Source of the DNA: Alloyangia pacifica | GTDB taxonomy: Bacteria; Pseudomonadota; Alphaproteobacteria; Rhodobacterales; Rhodobacteraceae | DNA: 64,000 nt | Direction: 5' to 3' | Assembly: GCF_900116195.1 (NCBI RefSeq) | Contig: NZ_FOZW01000001.1 | Coordinates: 496,001 to 560,000 of the forward strand | Shown here: positions 20,817 to 29,672 of the stretch, piece by piece | Layout: each line of letters begins with the position of its first letter | Numbering within the stretch: position 1 is the stretch's first letter | Made by a program: the position numbers and the translations under genes | Notes under the pieces: model-generated | Told to the model about the DNA's origin: nothing | Seen by the model: the letters and a program-made list of their open reading frames with translations, nothing else | Databases searched by the model: none

Positions 20817-21818
20817 TTACTCCTCGATCCGCGTGCCGGAGGTGCCACGCTCGCGGTAGGGCGTGGTCTGGTAGTGCGCGCGGTAGCATTTCGAGAAATG
20901 CGACGGGCTGGCGAAGCCGCAGGCCAGCGCCACGTTGATCACGCTCATGTCGGTCTGCATCAGCAGGTTGCGCGCCTTCTGCAGGCGCAGCTCCATGTAG
21001 TAGCGTTTCGGCGAGCGGTTCAGGTAGCGGCGGAACAGCCGTTCGAGCTGGCGGGTGGACATGCCCACCTCCTTGGCCAGCACGGCGGGGCTGATCGGCT
21101 CCTCGATATTGGCCTCCATACGGTGGATGACCTGGCTGAGCTTGGGATGGCGCACGCCGATGCGGGTCGGCACTGAAAGACGCTGCGTGTCCTGGTCGGT
21201 GCGGATCGAGCTGTAGATCAGCTGGTCGGCCACGGCATTGGCCAGATCCGAGCCGTGGTCGTCGGCGATGATCTTCAGCATCAGGTCGATCGAGGCGGTG
21301 CCGCCCGCGGCGGTCATCCGGTTGCCGTCGATCACGTAGATCCGCTTCGACAGCTCGACCTCCTCGAATTCCTCGAAGAAACCGTCGTGGTTTTCCCAGT
21401 GGATCGTGGCGCGCTTGCCGTCCAGCAGCCCGGCCTTGGCCAGCGTCCAGGCCGCGGTGCAGAGCCCGCCGACCGCCTGGCAGCGCCGCGCCTCGCGCCG
21501 CAGCCAGCCCAGCAACTTGCGCGAGGTGGCCAGATGCACGTCGATGCCGCCGCAGACCATGATGGTGTCGTCGCGGCTCAGCTCCGGCAATTCGCAATCG
21601 AGCTTGAATTCGACCCCCGCCGAACAGCGCACGCTGTCCCCCTCGGCCCCGGTCAGCCGCCAGTCGTAGAGCGTCTGCCCGCTCATGCGGTTGGCGATGC
21701 GCAGCGTCTCTATCGCTGCGGAGAAACTCAAAAGGGTGAAATCGGTAAGCAAAACAAAGACAAAGCGACGCGGTTTCGCGGCTTTGGCTGGTGCGGGAGG
21801 CACTCGCTGGTCGGACAT
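20817..21818 (-). CDS. GlxA/GbdR-type AraC-family regulator (DJ-1/PfpI domain plus HTH)
   Basis: 333 residues. The N-terminal DJ-1/PfpI-like domain (about 18-190) includes VLLTDFTLLSFSAAIETLRIANRMSG and the nucleophile-elbow region VGGLCTAAWTLAKAGLLDG. The C-terminal AraC HTH pair (about 235-325) includes EVGMSTRQLERLFRRYL and VALACGFASPSHFSKCYR. Order and segment identity are close to Pseudomonas GbdR/CdhR, which sense glycine betaine or carnitine derivatives. The effector here is unknown. It lies upstream of, and on the same strand as, the liv-type operon, 206 bp from its first gene, so it may control that transporter (inference). Confidence 0.87.
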   Translation of the reverse strand: MSDQRVPPAPAKAAKPRRFVFVLLTDFTLLSFSAAIETLRIANRMSGQTLYDWRLTGAEGDSVRCSAGVEFKLDCELPELSRDDTIMVCGGIDVHLATSRKLLGWLRREARRCQAVGGLCTAAWTLAKAGLLDGKRATIHWENHDGFFEEFEEVELSKRIYVIDGNRMTAAGGTASIDLMLKIIADDHGSDLANAVADQLIYSSIRTDQDTQRLSVPTRIGVRHPKLSQVIHRMEANIEEPISPAVLAKEVGMSTRQLERLFRRYLNRSPKRYYMELRLQKARNLLMQTDMSVINVALACGFASPSHFSKCYRAHYQTTPYRERGTSGTRIEE

Positions 21819-22078
21819 CGCGCGGATCCTTGCTCGAAACCTGCCGCGCGGGGCAGGCGAGGGTCACATGGGCAGGAAAGCCAATCACCGTCAAGAGATG
21901 TCGTTTTCATGACATTACCTGTATCGGCAGGATGCATTTTTGTTGCGCAGCCGAAGCCGGCTTCCGCGGCGGAAAATCGGACGTTTTTCCCTATGGCTTT
22001 GAGACCTGCTCTTCGGTATAGCCACAGGACGTTTTTACGGAGACGTTTACGCTAACGGAGTGTCGTCGGGAGAAAGCC

Positions 22079-23449
22079 ATGACCGAGTGGAGCAAATCGA
22101 GCTGGAGAACAAAGCCGCGGATTCAGATGCCGGACTATCAGGACCAGGCAGAACTGAACGCAGTCGAGGCACAGCTTGCAAAGTATCCGCCGCTGGTTTT
22201 TGCCGGCGAGGCCCGGCGCCTGCGCGAGGAACTGGGCAAGGCGTCGCGCGGCGAAGCGTTCCTGCTGCAGGGTGGGGACTGCGCCGAGGCGTTTGATCAA
22301 TTCTCGGCCAACTCGATCCGCGACACCTTCAAGGTGATGCTGCAGATGGCGATGGTGCTGACCTATGGCGCCAAGGTGCCGGTGGTGAAAGTCGGTCGCA
22401 TGGCGGGCCAATTCGCCAAGCCGCGCTCCGCGCCCACGGAAACCGTGAACGGCGTCGAGCTGCCGAGCTTCCGCGGTGACATCATCAACGAGCTGGCCTT
22501 CACCCCCGAAGCGCGCAAGCCGAACCCGCAAAAGATGCTGCAGGCCTACACCCAGGCCGCGGCGACGCTGAACCTGATCCGCGCCTTTTCGACCGGTGGC
22601 TACGCCGACGTGCACCAGGTGCACCAGTGGACGCTGGGCTTCGTCGAAGGCGAGAAGGCGGTGCGCTACCGCGAGATGGCCAACCGCCTGTCGGACACGC
22701 TGGACTTCATCAAGGCAGCGGGCATCGACAGCACGCGTTCGGCGGCGCTGCATCAGGTGAACTTCTACACCAGCCATGAATCGCTGCTGCTGGAATATGA
22801 AGAGGCGCTGACCCGTGTCGACTCGACCTCGGGCAAGTGGCTCGCCGGCTCGGGCCACATGATCTGGATCGGTGACCGGACCCGTCAGCCCGATGGCGCG
22901 CATGTCGAGTTCGCCCGCGGCGTGATGAACCCGATCGGTCTGAAGTGCGGCCCCTCGATGACCACCGAGGATCTCAAGGTGCTGATCGAGAAGCTGAACC
23001 CCGAGAACGAGGCCGGCCGCCTGACGCTGATCGCGCGCTTCGGCGCGGGCAAGGTGGCAGAGCACCTGCCGAAGCTCATCAAGACCGTCAAGGAAATGGG
23101 CGCGAACGTGCTCTGGACCTGCGACCCGATGCACGGCAACACCGTCAAGTCGGCCTCTGGGTACAAGACACGCCCGTTCGAGTCGGTGCTGAGCGAGGTG
23201 CGCGAGTTCTTCGCGGTGCACCGCGACGAGGGCACCGTGCCCGGCGGCGTGCATTTCGAGATGACAGGTCAGGACGTGACCGAGTGCACCGGCGGCCTCT
23301 ATGCCGTGTCCGACGAGAACCTCTCGGACCGGTACCACACCGCCTGCGACCCGCGCCTCAATGCATCGCAGTCGCTGGAACTGGCCTTCCTCGTGGCGCA
23401 GGAGCTGACCGCGCTGCGCCAGACCCCGGCGGATGTGGCCTCGGCCTGA
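22079..23449 (+). CDS. 3-deoxy-7-phosphoheptulonate (DAHP) synthase, class II
   Basis: 456-residue plant-type class II DAHP synthase, condensing phosphoenolpyruvate and erythrose-4-phosphate in the first step of the shikimate pathway. Visible active-site segments are [12 protein letters not shown] (metal-binding Cys), [26 protein letters not shown], the KCGPSMT loop, CDPMHGNT and [15 protein letters not shown]. These motifs distinguish it from the AroFGH class I enzymes. GGGAGAAAG precedes the start. Two copies of GGACGTTTTT (21979 and 22027) lie in the upstream region. An intrinsic terminator follows. Confidence 0.95.
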   Translation: MTEWSKSSWRTKPRIQMPDYQDQAELNAVEAQLAKYPPLVFAGEARRLREELGKASRGEAFLLQGGDCAEAFDQFSANSIRDTFKVMLQMAMVLTYGAKVPVVKVGRMAGQFAKPRSAPTETVNGVELPSFRGDIINELAFTPEARKPNPQKMLQAYTQAAATLNLIRAFSTGGYADVHQVHQWTLGFVEGEKAVRYREMANRLSDTLDFIKAAGIDSTRSAALHQVNFYTSHESLLLEYEEALTRVDSTSGKWLAGSGHMIWIGDRTRQPDGAHVEFARGVMNPIGLKCGPSMTTEDLKVLIEKLNPENEAGRLTLIARFGAGKVAEHLPKLIKTVKEMGANVLWTCDPMHGNTVKSASGYKTRPFESVLSEVREFFAVHRDEGTVPGGVHFEMTGQDVTECTGGLYAVSDENLSDRYHTACDPRLNASQSLELAFLVAQELTALRQTPADVASA

Positions 23450-23473
23450 GCCATCGGCAGAGCAATAGAGCAG

Positions 23474-23500
23474 GGGCGGTCCGGATCGGGCCGCCCTTTG
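23474..23500 (+). terminator. Intrinsic terminator after class II DAHP synthase gene
   Basis: GGGCGGTCC (23474-23482) pairs with GGGCCGCCC (23488-23496) with one G-T pair and a 5-base loop, followed by TTTGCTTTT. Confidence 0.8.
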
Positions 23501-23558
23501 CTTTTCCTGCCGGGTGTTTGCCGGCGTGGGGGGCTCGCGGCGTGAGGAGGGAGGGCGC

Positions 23559-24011
23559 TCAGCACCATTCCACGAGCACAGCGCCGTAGACCGCGCATTC
23601 TTGCGGCGACATGAAGGGCGGCTCGAAGGGGCTGAAGTCGGACCCGGTCAGCTGCCAGTGTCCGTTCTGCTTTTGGTAGAGCGCGTAGATTCCCGGATAG
23701 AGGTTCGGATCGTGCCCGTAGCGACGGCTGTGCGGCGTCGTGGCGAGGTCGATCCTGCCACCGCCGGGCCGCTGCGCGTCGAGCGCCGCGTAGCCAACGT
23801 CGCCTGCAACGCGGAGGTCGCGTACGACAAACTCGACCGGGGCTCCGAGAACGCTCTCGGCGAAGGGGCGCACCGCGGCCATCAGCTCTTTCCGTTCGGC
23901 CGATCCCCGGGCGGGTTCGTGGTAGCTTTGTGCCATGGCGGTGCCCGCGAGGCTGCAGGCGAGCGCGATCCGGGTGATCTGTGCGAGTGGGGAACGGGAC
24001 GGGTGAGGCAT
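23559..24011 (-). CDS. Small secreted protein of unknown function
   Basis: 150 residues with an N-terminal signal peptide (hydrophobic core ITRIALACSLAGTAMA, cleavage near AMAQS). The mature part contains ELMAAVRPFAESVLGAPVEFVV and YALYQKQNGHWQL, a layout resembling small periplasmic beta-rich proteins, and two cysteines near the C-terminus (QECAVY and EWC). I cannot name a family. AGGAG precedes the ATG at 24011. It converges on the DAHP synthase terminator. Confidence 0.75.
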   Translation of the reverse strand: MPHPSRSPLAQITRIALACSLAGTAMAQSYHEPARGSAERKELMAAVRPFAESVLGAPVEFVVRDLRVAGDVGYAALDAQRPGGGRIDLATTPHSRRYGHDPNLYPGIYALYQKQNGHWQLTGSDFSPFEPPFMSPQECAVYGAVLVEWC

Positions 24012-24245
24012 GCTTTGCTCCTGTGCGGGACCAATCATTTTTTGGAAAAGACTTCTGGCATTGGCAGGCAGGCGGCCATGGAGCTGCGCTGACCCAACGT
24101 CAAATCCTGACAGCAAATGGCCTTCGGAACCAGTGGGACCCTGCACCGGCAATCCGTCGCCACCCGGGAATTCGCGCGTGAACCAAACCGCGGGCTGCCG
24201 CGTAGACCTTCTGACGCCCCATCTTAGTCCATAGGGAGACCGCAG

Positions 24246-24686
24246 ATGCTTCGCCGCCCGACCCCGCTTACGGCTTTCGGCCTTGCTGCCGTTGCCACGC
24301 TTGCCAGCCCGGCGCTTGCCGCAGGCGATGAGGATATTTTCCGGCCCTTGCCCGCCATGCAGAAGGATCTCGGCGAGCTGCGCTGGAACAACAGACCGGT
24401 GCTGCTCTTCGCGCCCTCGGCTGGCGACGCGAACTACGAGACGCAAATGGAGTTGTTTCGCCGCTCGGAAGAGGCGCTGCGCGCCCGAGACATCGTGGTG
24501 CTGAGCGATCTTGAGCCGCGCGACCCCAGCCCTATCCGACAAGCGTTCTCGCCCGGTGGCTTCAAGCTGGTGCTGGTCGGCAAGGACGGCGGCGTCAAGC
24601 TCGAGGAAGACGCTGTGCTTGCGCCCGAGACGCTCTTCGAGGTGATCGACCGGATGCCGATGCGGCGGCGCGAATTGAGCGAGTGA
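24246..24686 (+). CDS. Exported DUF4174 protein
   Basis: 146 residues with a signal peptide (cleavage near ALAAGDED). The mature domain (ELRWNNRPVLLFAPSAGDANY, ARDIVVLSDLEP, FKLVLVGKDGGVKLEEDAVLAPETLFEVIDRMPMRRREL) matches DUF4174, a thioredoxin-like fold lacking the CxxC redox motif. Its function is unknown; family members are small periplasmic or secreted proteins. GGAG lies just before the start. It converges with ggpS at a strong terminator. Confidence 0.85.
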   Translation: MLRRPTPLTAFGLAAVATLASPALAAGDEDIFRPLPAMQKDLGELRWNNRPVLLFAPSAGDANYETQMELFRRSEEALRARDIVVLSDLEPRDPSPIRQAFSPGGFKLVLVGKDGGVKLEEDAVLAPETLFEVIDRMPMRRRELSE

Positions 24687-24708
24687 TGACACTGCGCTCG
24701 CCAGATGC

Positions 24709-24746
24709 AAAGCCCCACCATGGAGGACCATGGCGGGGCTTTTGTT
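24709..24746. terminator. Intrinsic terminator between the DUF4174 gene and ggpS
   Basis: AAAGCCCCACCATGG (24709-24723) pairs with CCATGGCGGGGCTTT (24728-24742) over 15 bp with a single mismatch and an AGGA loop, followed by TGTTTT. It stops transcription from the DUF4174 gene and probably from the convergent ggpS operon. Confidence 0.85.
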
Positions 24747-24765
24747 TTGAACCGGATGGGCCGGA

Positions 24766-26283
24766 TCAGGCCGCCTCGGTTTCCTCCTTGTTCGGCTTCT
24801 TGCCGAAGTCCTTGGGCGACAGCAGCGACAGCTGATCCGAAGCCCAGTGCCGGGTGTCGCGCTTCTCGACGGCGGCGCGCAGCAGGGCCATGCGGGCGCG
24901 GCGCTCTTCCTCGGGCATGTCGAGCGCGAGGTCGATCGCGAAGTCCATGGCGCGCGTCGACCAGGGGTTTGTGAGGACCGCAGCACCCAGTTCCACCGCC
25001 GCGCCAGCGAATTCCGAGAGCACCAGCACCCCGTCGCCGTCCTTGCGCGAGGCGACGTATTCCTTGCACACAAGGTTCATCCCATCGGCAAGCGGGGTGA
25101 TCCAGGCAACGTCGGCGACCTGGTACCAGGCCACAAGTTCGACGAAGGGAATGGCACGCGAGATCAGCGCCACCGGCTGGAAGGTGAAGCTTCCGAAGCG
25201 CCCGTTGATCCGGCCGGCGATCTCCTCCAGCTCTTTCTGGATCGGCTCGTAGACCGTCATGTTGCGATTGGCGGGCACCGAGACGTGCAGCAGGCGCACC
25301 TGTCCGCGCAGATCGGGGCGGCGTTCCAACAGGCGTTCGAAGGCCAGAAGCTGGTCAGCGCCGCCCTTGGTATAATCGGTGCGCCCCACCGAGAGCAGCA
25401 GCTTGCCGTCGCCGATCTCGGAGCGGAAGCGGGCGGCGAGCTTGTCGGTATCCTCGGTGGCGGCGAGGCCCTTGATGTAGCCGACGTCCACGCCCACCGG
25501 GGTTACGCCAAGATGCACGATGTGCCCGTCGTCCATGTGAATCTCGGTCGGTACGGTGCGGTCCGACAGGGCCGAGCCCTCCGACATCATGTCCGCGGCC
25601 ACTTTTGTGCGCGGCACCTGGCCGACGTCGCGGAGGCTTCGCACGCAGCTCAGGAAGTTCGAGGCATAGCGTGGAATGTGGAAGCCCACCACGTCGGCAG
25701 CCAGCAGCGAGTCGATGATCTCGCCGCGCCACGGCAGCACGTTGAACATGTCGGCGGGCGGGAAGGGCGTGTGGTGATAGAAGGAGATGCGCAGATCCGG
25801 GCGCATCTGGCGGAGATAGCCGGGCACCAGCCACAGGTTGTAGTCGTGCACCCAGACAGATGCGCCATGCGCCGCCTCGGCGGCGGCGGCCTCGGCAAAC
25901 GCCCAGTTCACCTCGCGGAAGGTCGGCCAGTCGACGGGATCGTAGTTATACTTTTCCTTGAACCCGTGCAGGATCGGCCAGAAGGCCTCCTTCGAGGTGA
26001 TGTGGTAAAAGCTGCGCACCTGCTCGGCGGTCAGCGGCAGGCGCGAGACGGTGTATTTGCCGAAGCTGTCCTCGATCTCGACCACGCGGTCGAACCCGGG
26101 GTTCGAAGGATCCGCCGCTTCTTTCCAAGCCACCCATGCGGCCTTTTCCACCGAGCCAAAGAAGCTCTTCAGCGTCGGGACGATGCCATTCGGGCTCTTG
26201 TTCTCGCGGTATTCGATCTTTCCATCCACCTCGACCTCTTCATAGGGTTGGCGGTGGTAGACGATGACCAGATCACTGGGCAT
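24766..26283 (-). CDS. ggpS: Glucosylglycerol-phosphate synthase (GT20 family)
   Basis: 505-residue retaining glycosyltransferase of the trehalose-phosphate-synthase fold. GT20 landmarks are HDYNLW (146-151), GRTDYTKG (300-307) and DGMNLV followed by KE (400-408). The N-terminal acceptor region reads KSPNGIVPTL (29-38) where OtsA has its glycine-rich glucose-6-phosphate loop; this and SKEAFWPIL are hallmarks of GgpS, which joins glucose from a nucleotide sugar to glycerol-3-phosphate. The operon supports the call: the HAD phosphatase gene is 3 bp upstream and gpsA, which makes glycerol-3-phosphate, precedes it. Trehalose-6-phosphate synthase is the less likely alternative. Confidence 0.82.
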   Translation of the reverse strand: MPSDLVIVYHRQPYEEVEVDGKIEYRENKSPNGIVPTLKSFFGSVEKAAWVAWKEAADPSNPGFDRVVEIEDSFGKYTVSRLPLTAEQVRSFYHITSKEAFWPILHGFKEKYNYDPVDWPTFREVNWAFAEAAAAEAAHGASVWVHDYNLWLVPGYLRQMRPDLRISFYHHTPFPPADMFNVLPWRGEIIDSLLAADVVGFHIPRYASNFLSCVRSLRDVGQVPRTKVAADMMSEGSALSDRTVPTEIHMDDGHIVHLGVTPVGVDVGYIKGLAATEDTDKLAARFRSEIGDGKLLLSVGRTDYTKGGADQLLAFERLLERRPDLRGQVRLLHVSVPANRNMTVYEPIQKELEEIAGRINGRFGSFTFQPVALISRAIPFVELVAWYQVADVAWITPLADGMNLVCKEYVASRKDGDGVLVLSEFAGAAVELGAAVLTNPWSTRAMDFAIDLALDMPEEERRARMALLRAAVEKRDTRHWASDQLSLLSPKDFGKKPNKEETEAA

Positions 26284-26286
26284 GGG

Positions 26287-27063
26287 TCAGGCTCCTTTCG
26301 GGAGGTCGTGCATGTCGAAGGTCCGGATCGCCTCGAGAATGCCCGCGGCGCCGATGCGCTCCGCCTTGTGGACATGCGGCAGGTCCTTCACCTCATTGAG
26401 AAGCGCCGTTTCGGCGCCGCCGACGGCAACGGCGGGCAGGCCGCATTGCAGCATCGACAGATCGTTCAGCGTGTCGCCGGCGGCGAGCACGCGGCGTTCC
26501 TCGATGTTCAGGTGCGACACGAGGCGGCGCAGCGACGGCCCCTTGGAGACGCCGCGCGGCAGCACGTCGAAGTAGCGGTTGTCCGAGACCAGCGGGTCAT
26601 GGCCCATCTCGCGGACCTTGTCATGAGCCGCGCCATCATAGGCCTCGGCATCGAGATCGTAGCTGACGCGATAGCGGAACTCGGTGGGCTGCAGCGTCAG
26701 TCCGGGGTGGCCCTCGAGCGTGCTGCGCACGGTGTCACCTGCGTTGCCCCAGGTCTCGGCGATCTCTTCCTCGAGCGGCTCGATGGGGTGGATCTCGCCA
26801 TCCACCACCTCGGCGATGGTGGTGCCCACGTCGCCGACGACGAACTCCGGCCACGGAACGCCGCCATCGCAGAGCTCGCGGATGAAGCGCGGATCGCGCC
26901 CGGTGACGAAGATCAGCCCCACGGTGTCGCGGTTTGCTTCGATCCAATCATAGAGTGCCTTGCGATCCTCCTCCGAGCCGCCAAGGAAGGTGCCGTCGAG
27001 ATCGGTGGCCAGCACGAAGCGGCAGGTGGCGATGTCTCGGGCCTTCGTGGTGTCGAGGCTCAT
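26287..27063 (-). CDS. ggpP: HAD-family (Cof/IIB-like) phosphatase, probable glucosylglycerol-3-phosphatase
   Basis: 258-residue HAD hydrolase. Motif I DLDGT (21-25) supplies the nucleophile and acid/base aspartates, motif II is FVTGRD (52-57), Lys174 (VSKG) is motif III, and GDTLND (196-201) is motif IV, all intact. The cap resembles sucrose-phosphatase-type HADs. In many heterotrophic bacteria a HAD phosphatase is fused N-terminally to GgpS; here the two are separate adjacent genes in the same order. The predicted reaction is glucosylglycerol-phosphate to glucosylglycerol. The start overlaps the gpsA stop by 4 bp. Confidence 0.75.
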   Translation of the reverse strand: MSLDTTKARDIATCRFVLATDLDGTFLGGSEEDRKALYDWIEANRDTVGLIFVTGRDPRFIRELCDGGVPWPEFVVGDVGTTIAEVVDGEIHPIEPLEEEIAETWGNAGDTVRSTLEGHPGLTLQPTEFRYRVSYDLDAEAYDGAAHDKVREMGHDPLVSDNRYFDVLPRGVSKGPSLRRLVSHLNIEERRVLAAGDTLNDLSMLQCGLPAVAVGGAETALLNEVKDLPHVHKAERIGAAGILEAIRTFDMHDLPKGA

Positions 27064-28181
27064 GCGGGGTCTCCTTCGTGGGGATGCAGGAAGAGGTCGA
27101 GGGCGCGCGGCTCGCCCTCGATCGGGGCAGCCCAGAGCTGCTGGAAGGTGGCTGTGAGCGGCGCGCCCTCATGCAGAACGGCATGCACCGCCTCGCAGAT
27201 CGGCATGCGAACGCCGAGGCGACGCGCCAGATCGACCACCGAGACGGCGTTGACCTCGCCCTCGACCACCACGGGCTTGCCGTCGAAGCATTCCTCGCGC
27301 GCCATGCCGCGGCCGAGCTGCGTGCCAAGCGCCATGTTGCGCGAGGTGGTGGACGAGCAGGTCAGGGTCAGATCGCCGGCACCGGCGAGGCCCGTGACGG
27401 TCTCGCGCCGTCCGCCGAGCGCCTCTGCGAGGAACTTCATCTCGTCCATGCCGCGGGTGATCAGAGCCGCGCGGGTGTTCTCGGCGAAGCCGGCACCGGT
27501 CATCATGCCGCAGGCGATGGCGATCACATTCTTCACCGCGCCGCCGACCTCTACGCCGACAAGATCATCAGACACGTAGGGCCGGAAGGCCTCGGTCTGC
27601 ATGGTGAGCGCGAGCCGGGCGGCGGGGGCCTTCTCCGGTTCGATCCGGTCGTGGTGGCTGAAGTTGAACGCCACGGTGGCGGCGGTCGGGTGTCCCAGCG
27701 CGGTTTCCGTTGCGAAGGTCGGCCCCGAGAGCGCGCCGACCGGATGGCCCGGCAATTCCTCCTCGACCACGTGGCTGAGCAGGTAGCCGGTGCCCCGCTC
27801 GATGCCCTTGCAGCAAAGGGCGAGGGGAATGCCCTCGGGCAGGAACTCGCGCATCGAGCGGGCGACGTCGCGCAGGGTGTGGGAGGGGGTGACCAGCAGG
27901 ACCGCCTCGGTCCCCTCGAGCGCGGCGCGCAGGTCCGATGTGGCGCGAAGCGTCTCGGGCAGCTTGATGCCGGGGAGGTGGTCAGGGTTCTCGCCGGTCT
28001 CGGCAAAGGCGCGGGCGAGGCTCTCGCGACGGCCCCAGATGCGGGTGTCGCAGCCGGCGCGGGCGGCGGTGGCGGCAAGGGCGGTGCCCCAGCTCCCCAT
28101 GCCGATGACCGTAAGGCGGGAGTAGGGTGTTGCGCGGCGGGGGCCGGGAGGCGGGCCGGGCTGCGCGGGCGGGGTATGCAT
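27060..28181 (-). CDS. gpsA: NAD(P)-dependent glycerol-3-phosphate dehydrogenase
   Basis: About 373 residues. The dinucleotide-binding motif G-M-G-S-W-G is at 27-32, GPTFATE lies in the substrate-proximal region, the catalytic Lys is in GGAVKNVIAIACG, and TGLAGAGDLTLTCSS is the conserved C-terminal domain motif. It reduces dihydroxyacetone phosphate to sn-glycerol-3-phosphate for phospholipids, and here also as acceptor for GgpS (inference from the operon). The start is uncertain: ATG at 28181 or 28196 both leave a proline-rich extension of 14 or more residues before the fold. First gene of gpsA-ggpP-ggpS. Confidence 0.9.
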   Translation of the reverse strand: MHTPPAQPGPPPGPRRATPYSRLTVIGMGSWGTALAATAARAGCDTRIWGRRESLARAFAETGENPDHLPGIKLPETLRATSDLRAALEGTEAVLLVTPSHTLRDVARSMREFLPEGIPLALCCKGIERGTGYLLSHVVEEELPGHPVGALSGPTFATETALGHPTAATVAFNFSHHDRIEPEKAPAARLALTMQTEAFRPYVSDDLVGVEVGGAVKNVIAIACGMMTGAGFAENTRAALITRGMDEMKFLAEALGGRRETVTGLAGAGDLTLTCSSTTSRNMALGTQLGRGMAREECFDGKPVVVEGEVNAVSVVDLARRLGVRMPICEAVHAVLHEGAPLTATFQQLWAAPIEGEPRALDLFLHPHEGDPA

Positions 28182-28272
28182 GTTCTGTCCGTCCATGGCA
28201 TATGTGGGGCCGCTGCCAAGCATGGCACCGTTGACGGCCCTGGGGGGCTCTCTCCGTCTTTGTTTGCGTGAT

Positions 28273-28297
28273 AACGCTGACAATAAGCCATTGTTCC
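28273..28297 (-). promoter_or_regulatory. EcfG-like general-stress promoter of gpsA-ggpP-ggpS
   Basis: On the minus strand GGAAC (28297-28293), 16 bp, then CGTT (28276-28273). Transcription would begin near 28266, 70-85 nt before the gpsA start. Spacing 16 is one of the two accepted for EcfG-type sigma factors. Confidence 0.6.
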
Positions 28298-28411
28298 CCA
28301 ATGACCACCGGGCCGCGCGAAATTTTTCTGCAGATGCGAGGTTGATTTCCCCCAAACCCCTGTGGGGCAAGGGATGTTTGGCCCTTTGAGGGGTGCTTAA
28401 AAATTAGGCAT

Positions 28412-28437
28412 GGAACCCTTTCGGCGTGGTTTGCGTT
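28412..28437 (+). promoter_or_regulatory. EcfG-like general-stress promoter toward galU
   Basis: GGAAC (28412-28416), 17 bp, then CGTT (28434-28437) on the plus strand, exactly matching the EcfG consensus. It faces away from the minus-strand promoter at 28273-28297 in the same intergenic gap. The galU start is about 200 bp downstream, so galU probably has an additional housekeeping promoter. Confidence 0.55.
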
Positions 28438-28637
28438 TTTCGCACGCCAATAAAATAGGGAGTTGCGCGCTCTGCCGCTCAGATCAGACTGCCTCGGATT
28501 TGACCTGCAGGGAAATGGCCATACTCTCTTACCTATCCGCCGCACCGCAGCAGAGCCGCAACTTGGCACCACTGCAGACGGCGTCCGATCACTTGAGTCA
28601 TTCGGCCTCGACGAGGCTGTCGAAAGGAGACCTAGAC

Positions 28638-29552
28638 GTGAGCACGACCGACATGAAGACCAGCAAGTCCAAGGTTAGAACTGCGATCTTCCCCGTTGCC
28701 GGGCTCGGCACGCGTTTCCTGCCGGCCACCAAGGCGACGCCGAAGGAGCTCCTGCCGGTGCTCGACAAGCCGCTGTTGCAATTCGCCATCGATGAGGCGC
28801 GTGCGGCTGGGATCGAGCGGATGATCTTTGTCTCGCATCCCAGCAAGAGCGCCATCGAACGCTATGTCCACCAGGACCACGATCTCTGCGCCACGCTGCG
28901 CGAGCGCGGCAAGCACAAGATCGCTGACACACTCGACGAAGCGGCGATCAACCCCGACGAGGAGCAGGTGTTCTTCGTCATGCAGCCGGAGCCGCTCGGG
29001 CTTGGTCACGCGGTTCTCTGCGCCGCCGAGCATGCGCTGCCAGGGCCGGTCGCGGTGATCCTGCCGGACGATCTGATCGTCAGCGAGAAAGGCTGTCTTT
29101 CGGAAATGATCGAGGCCTACGAAGGGTCCGAGCCGGGCCACATGGTTGCAACCATGGAAGTGAAGCGCGACGAGGTTTCGGCCTATGGCGTTCTCGTCCC
29201 CGAGGGCGAGGCCGAGGGCCAGATGCTGCGCGCGTCGGGGATGGTCGAAAAGCCGGAGGCAGAGAAAGCGCCGTCGCTGCAGGCGGTGGTCGGGCGCTAT
29301 GTGCTCGACGGTTCGATCTTCGAGGATCTCGAGGGTCTGCCCGCCGGTCTCGGCGGCGAGATCCAGCTGACCGATGCCATCGCGCTCGGGGCGGGCAAGG
29401 TGGGCCTTTGCGGCTTCCGCTTCTCGGGCGACCGCTTCGATTGCGGCTCCAAGGCCGGCATGCTGCGCGCCACGCTGGCCTACGCAGGTACGCAGAAGGA
29501 GTACCTCCCGGTGCTGCAGGACCTGCAACCGCTGCCGATCGCGGCGGAGTGA
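28638..29552 (+). CDS. galU: UTP-glucose-1-phosphate uridylyltransferase
   Basis: 304-residue nucleotidyltransferase making UDP-glucose for exopolysaccharide, lipopolysaccharide and glycolipid synthesis. The signature loop GLGTRFLPATKATPKELLP is at 22-40; LPDDLIVSEKG, GMVEKPEAEKAPS, GRYVLDGSIFEDL and FDCGSKAGM are conserved GalU segments. GTG at 28638 is chosen because AGGAGA lies 7 nt upstream and the length fits; an ATG five codons later is possible. Divergent from the glucosylglycerol operon, both preceded by stress-type promoter sites. Confidence 0.94.
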   Translation: MSTTDMKTSKSKVRTAIFPVAGLGTRFLPATKATPKELLPVLDKPLLQFAIDEARAAGIERMIFVSHPSKSAIERYVHQDHDLCATLRERGKHKIADTLDEAAINPDEEQVFFVMQPEPLGLGHAVLCAAEHALPGPVAVILPDDLIVSEKGCLSEMIEAYEGSEPGHMVATMEVKRDEVSAYGVLVPEGEAEGQMLRASGMVEKPEAEKAPSLQAVVGRYVLDGSIFEDLEGLPAGLGGEIQLTDAIALGAGKVGLCGFRFSGDRFDCGSKAGMLRATLAYAGTQKEYLPVLQDLQPLPIAAE

Positions 29553-29588
29553 GCCTGCGCGTCCGGCTTTCAGGGTCGTGAAAACAAG

Positions 29589-29615
29589 ACGCGGAGCCTT
29601 GGGCTCCGCGTTTTT
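29589..29615 (+). terminator. Intrinsic terminator after galU
   Basis: Perfect 10-bp stem ACGCGGAGCC/GGCTCCGCGT (29589-29598 and 29602-29611) with a 3-base loop and a T run. Confidence 0.9.
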
Positions 29616-29672
29616 GTATGGGATTCTTTGTATGGGACGTTGGCAACCCGGCAGGCGGGAAGGGCCGCCCTA

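Larger units (their letters stand above)
28182..28637. other. Divergent control region between gpsA and galU
   Basis: 456 bp with no convincing gene. It holds two opposed EcfG-like promoters (28273-28297 leftward, 28412-28437 rightward). The galU leader from the predicted promoter is about 190 nt. Confidence 0.6.

Noticed and set aside
24766-26283. Trehalose-6-phosphate synthase (OtsA) and OtsB-type call
   Set aside because: The N-terminal acceptor motif and the gpsA neighbour favour glucosylglycerol phosphate; OtsA cannot be fully excluded without an assay.
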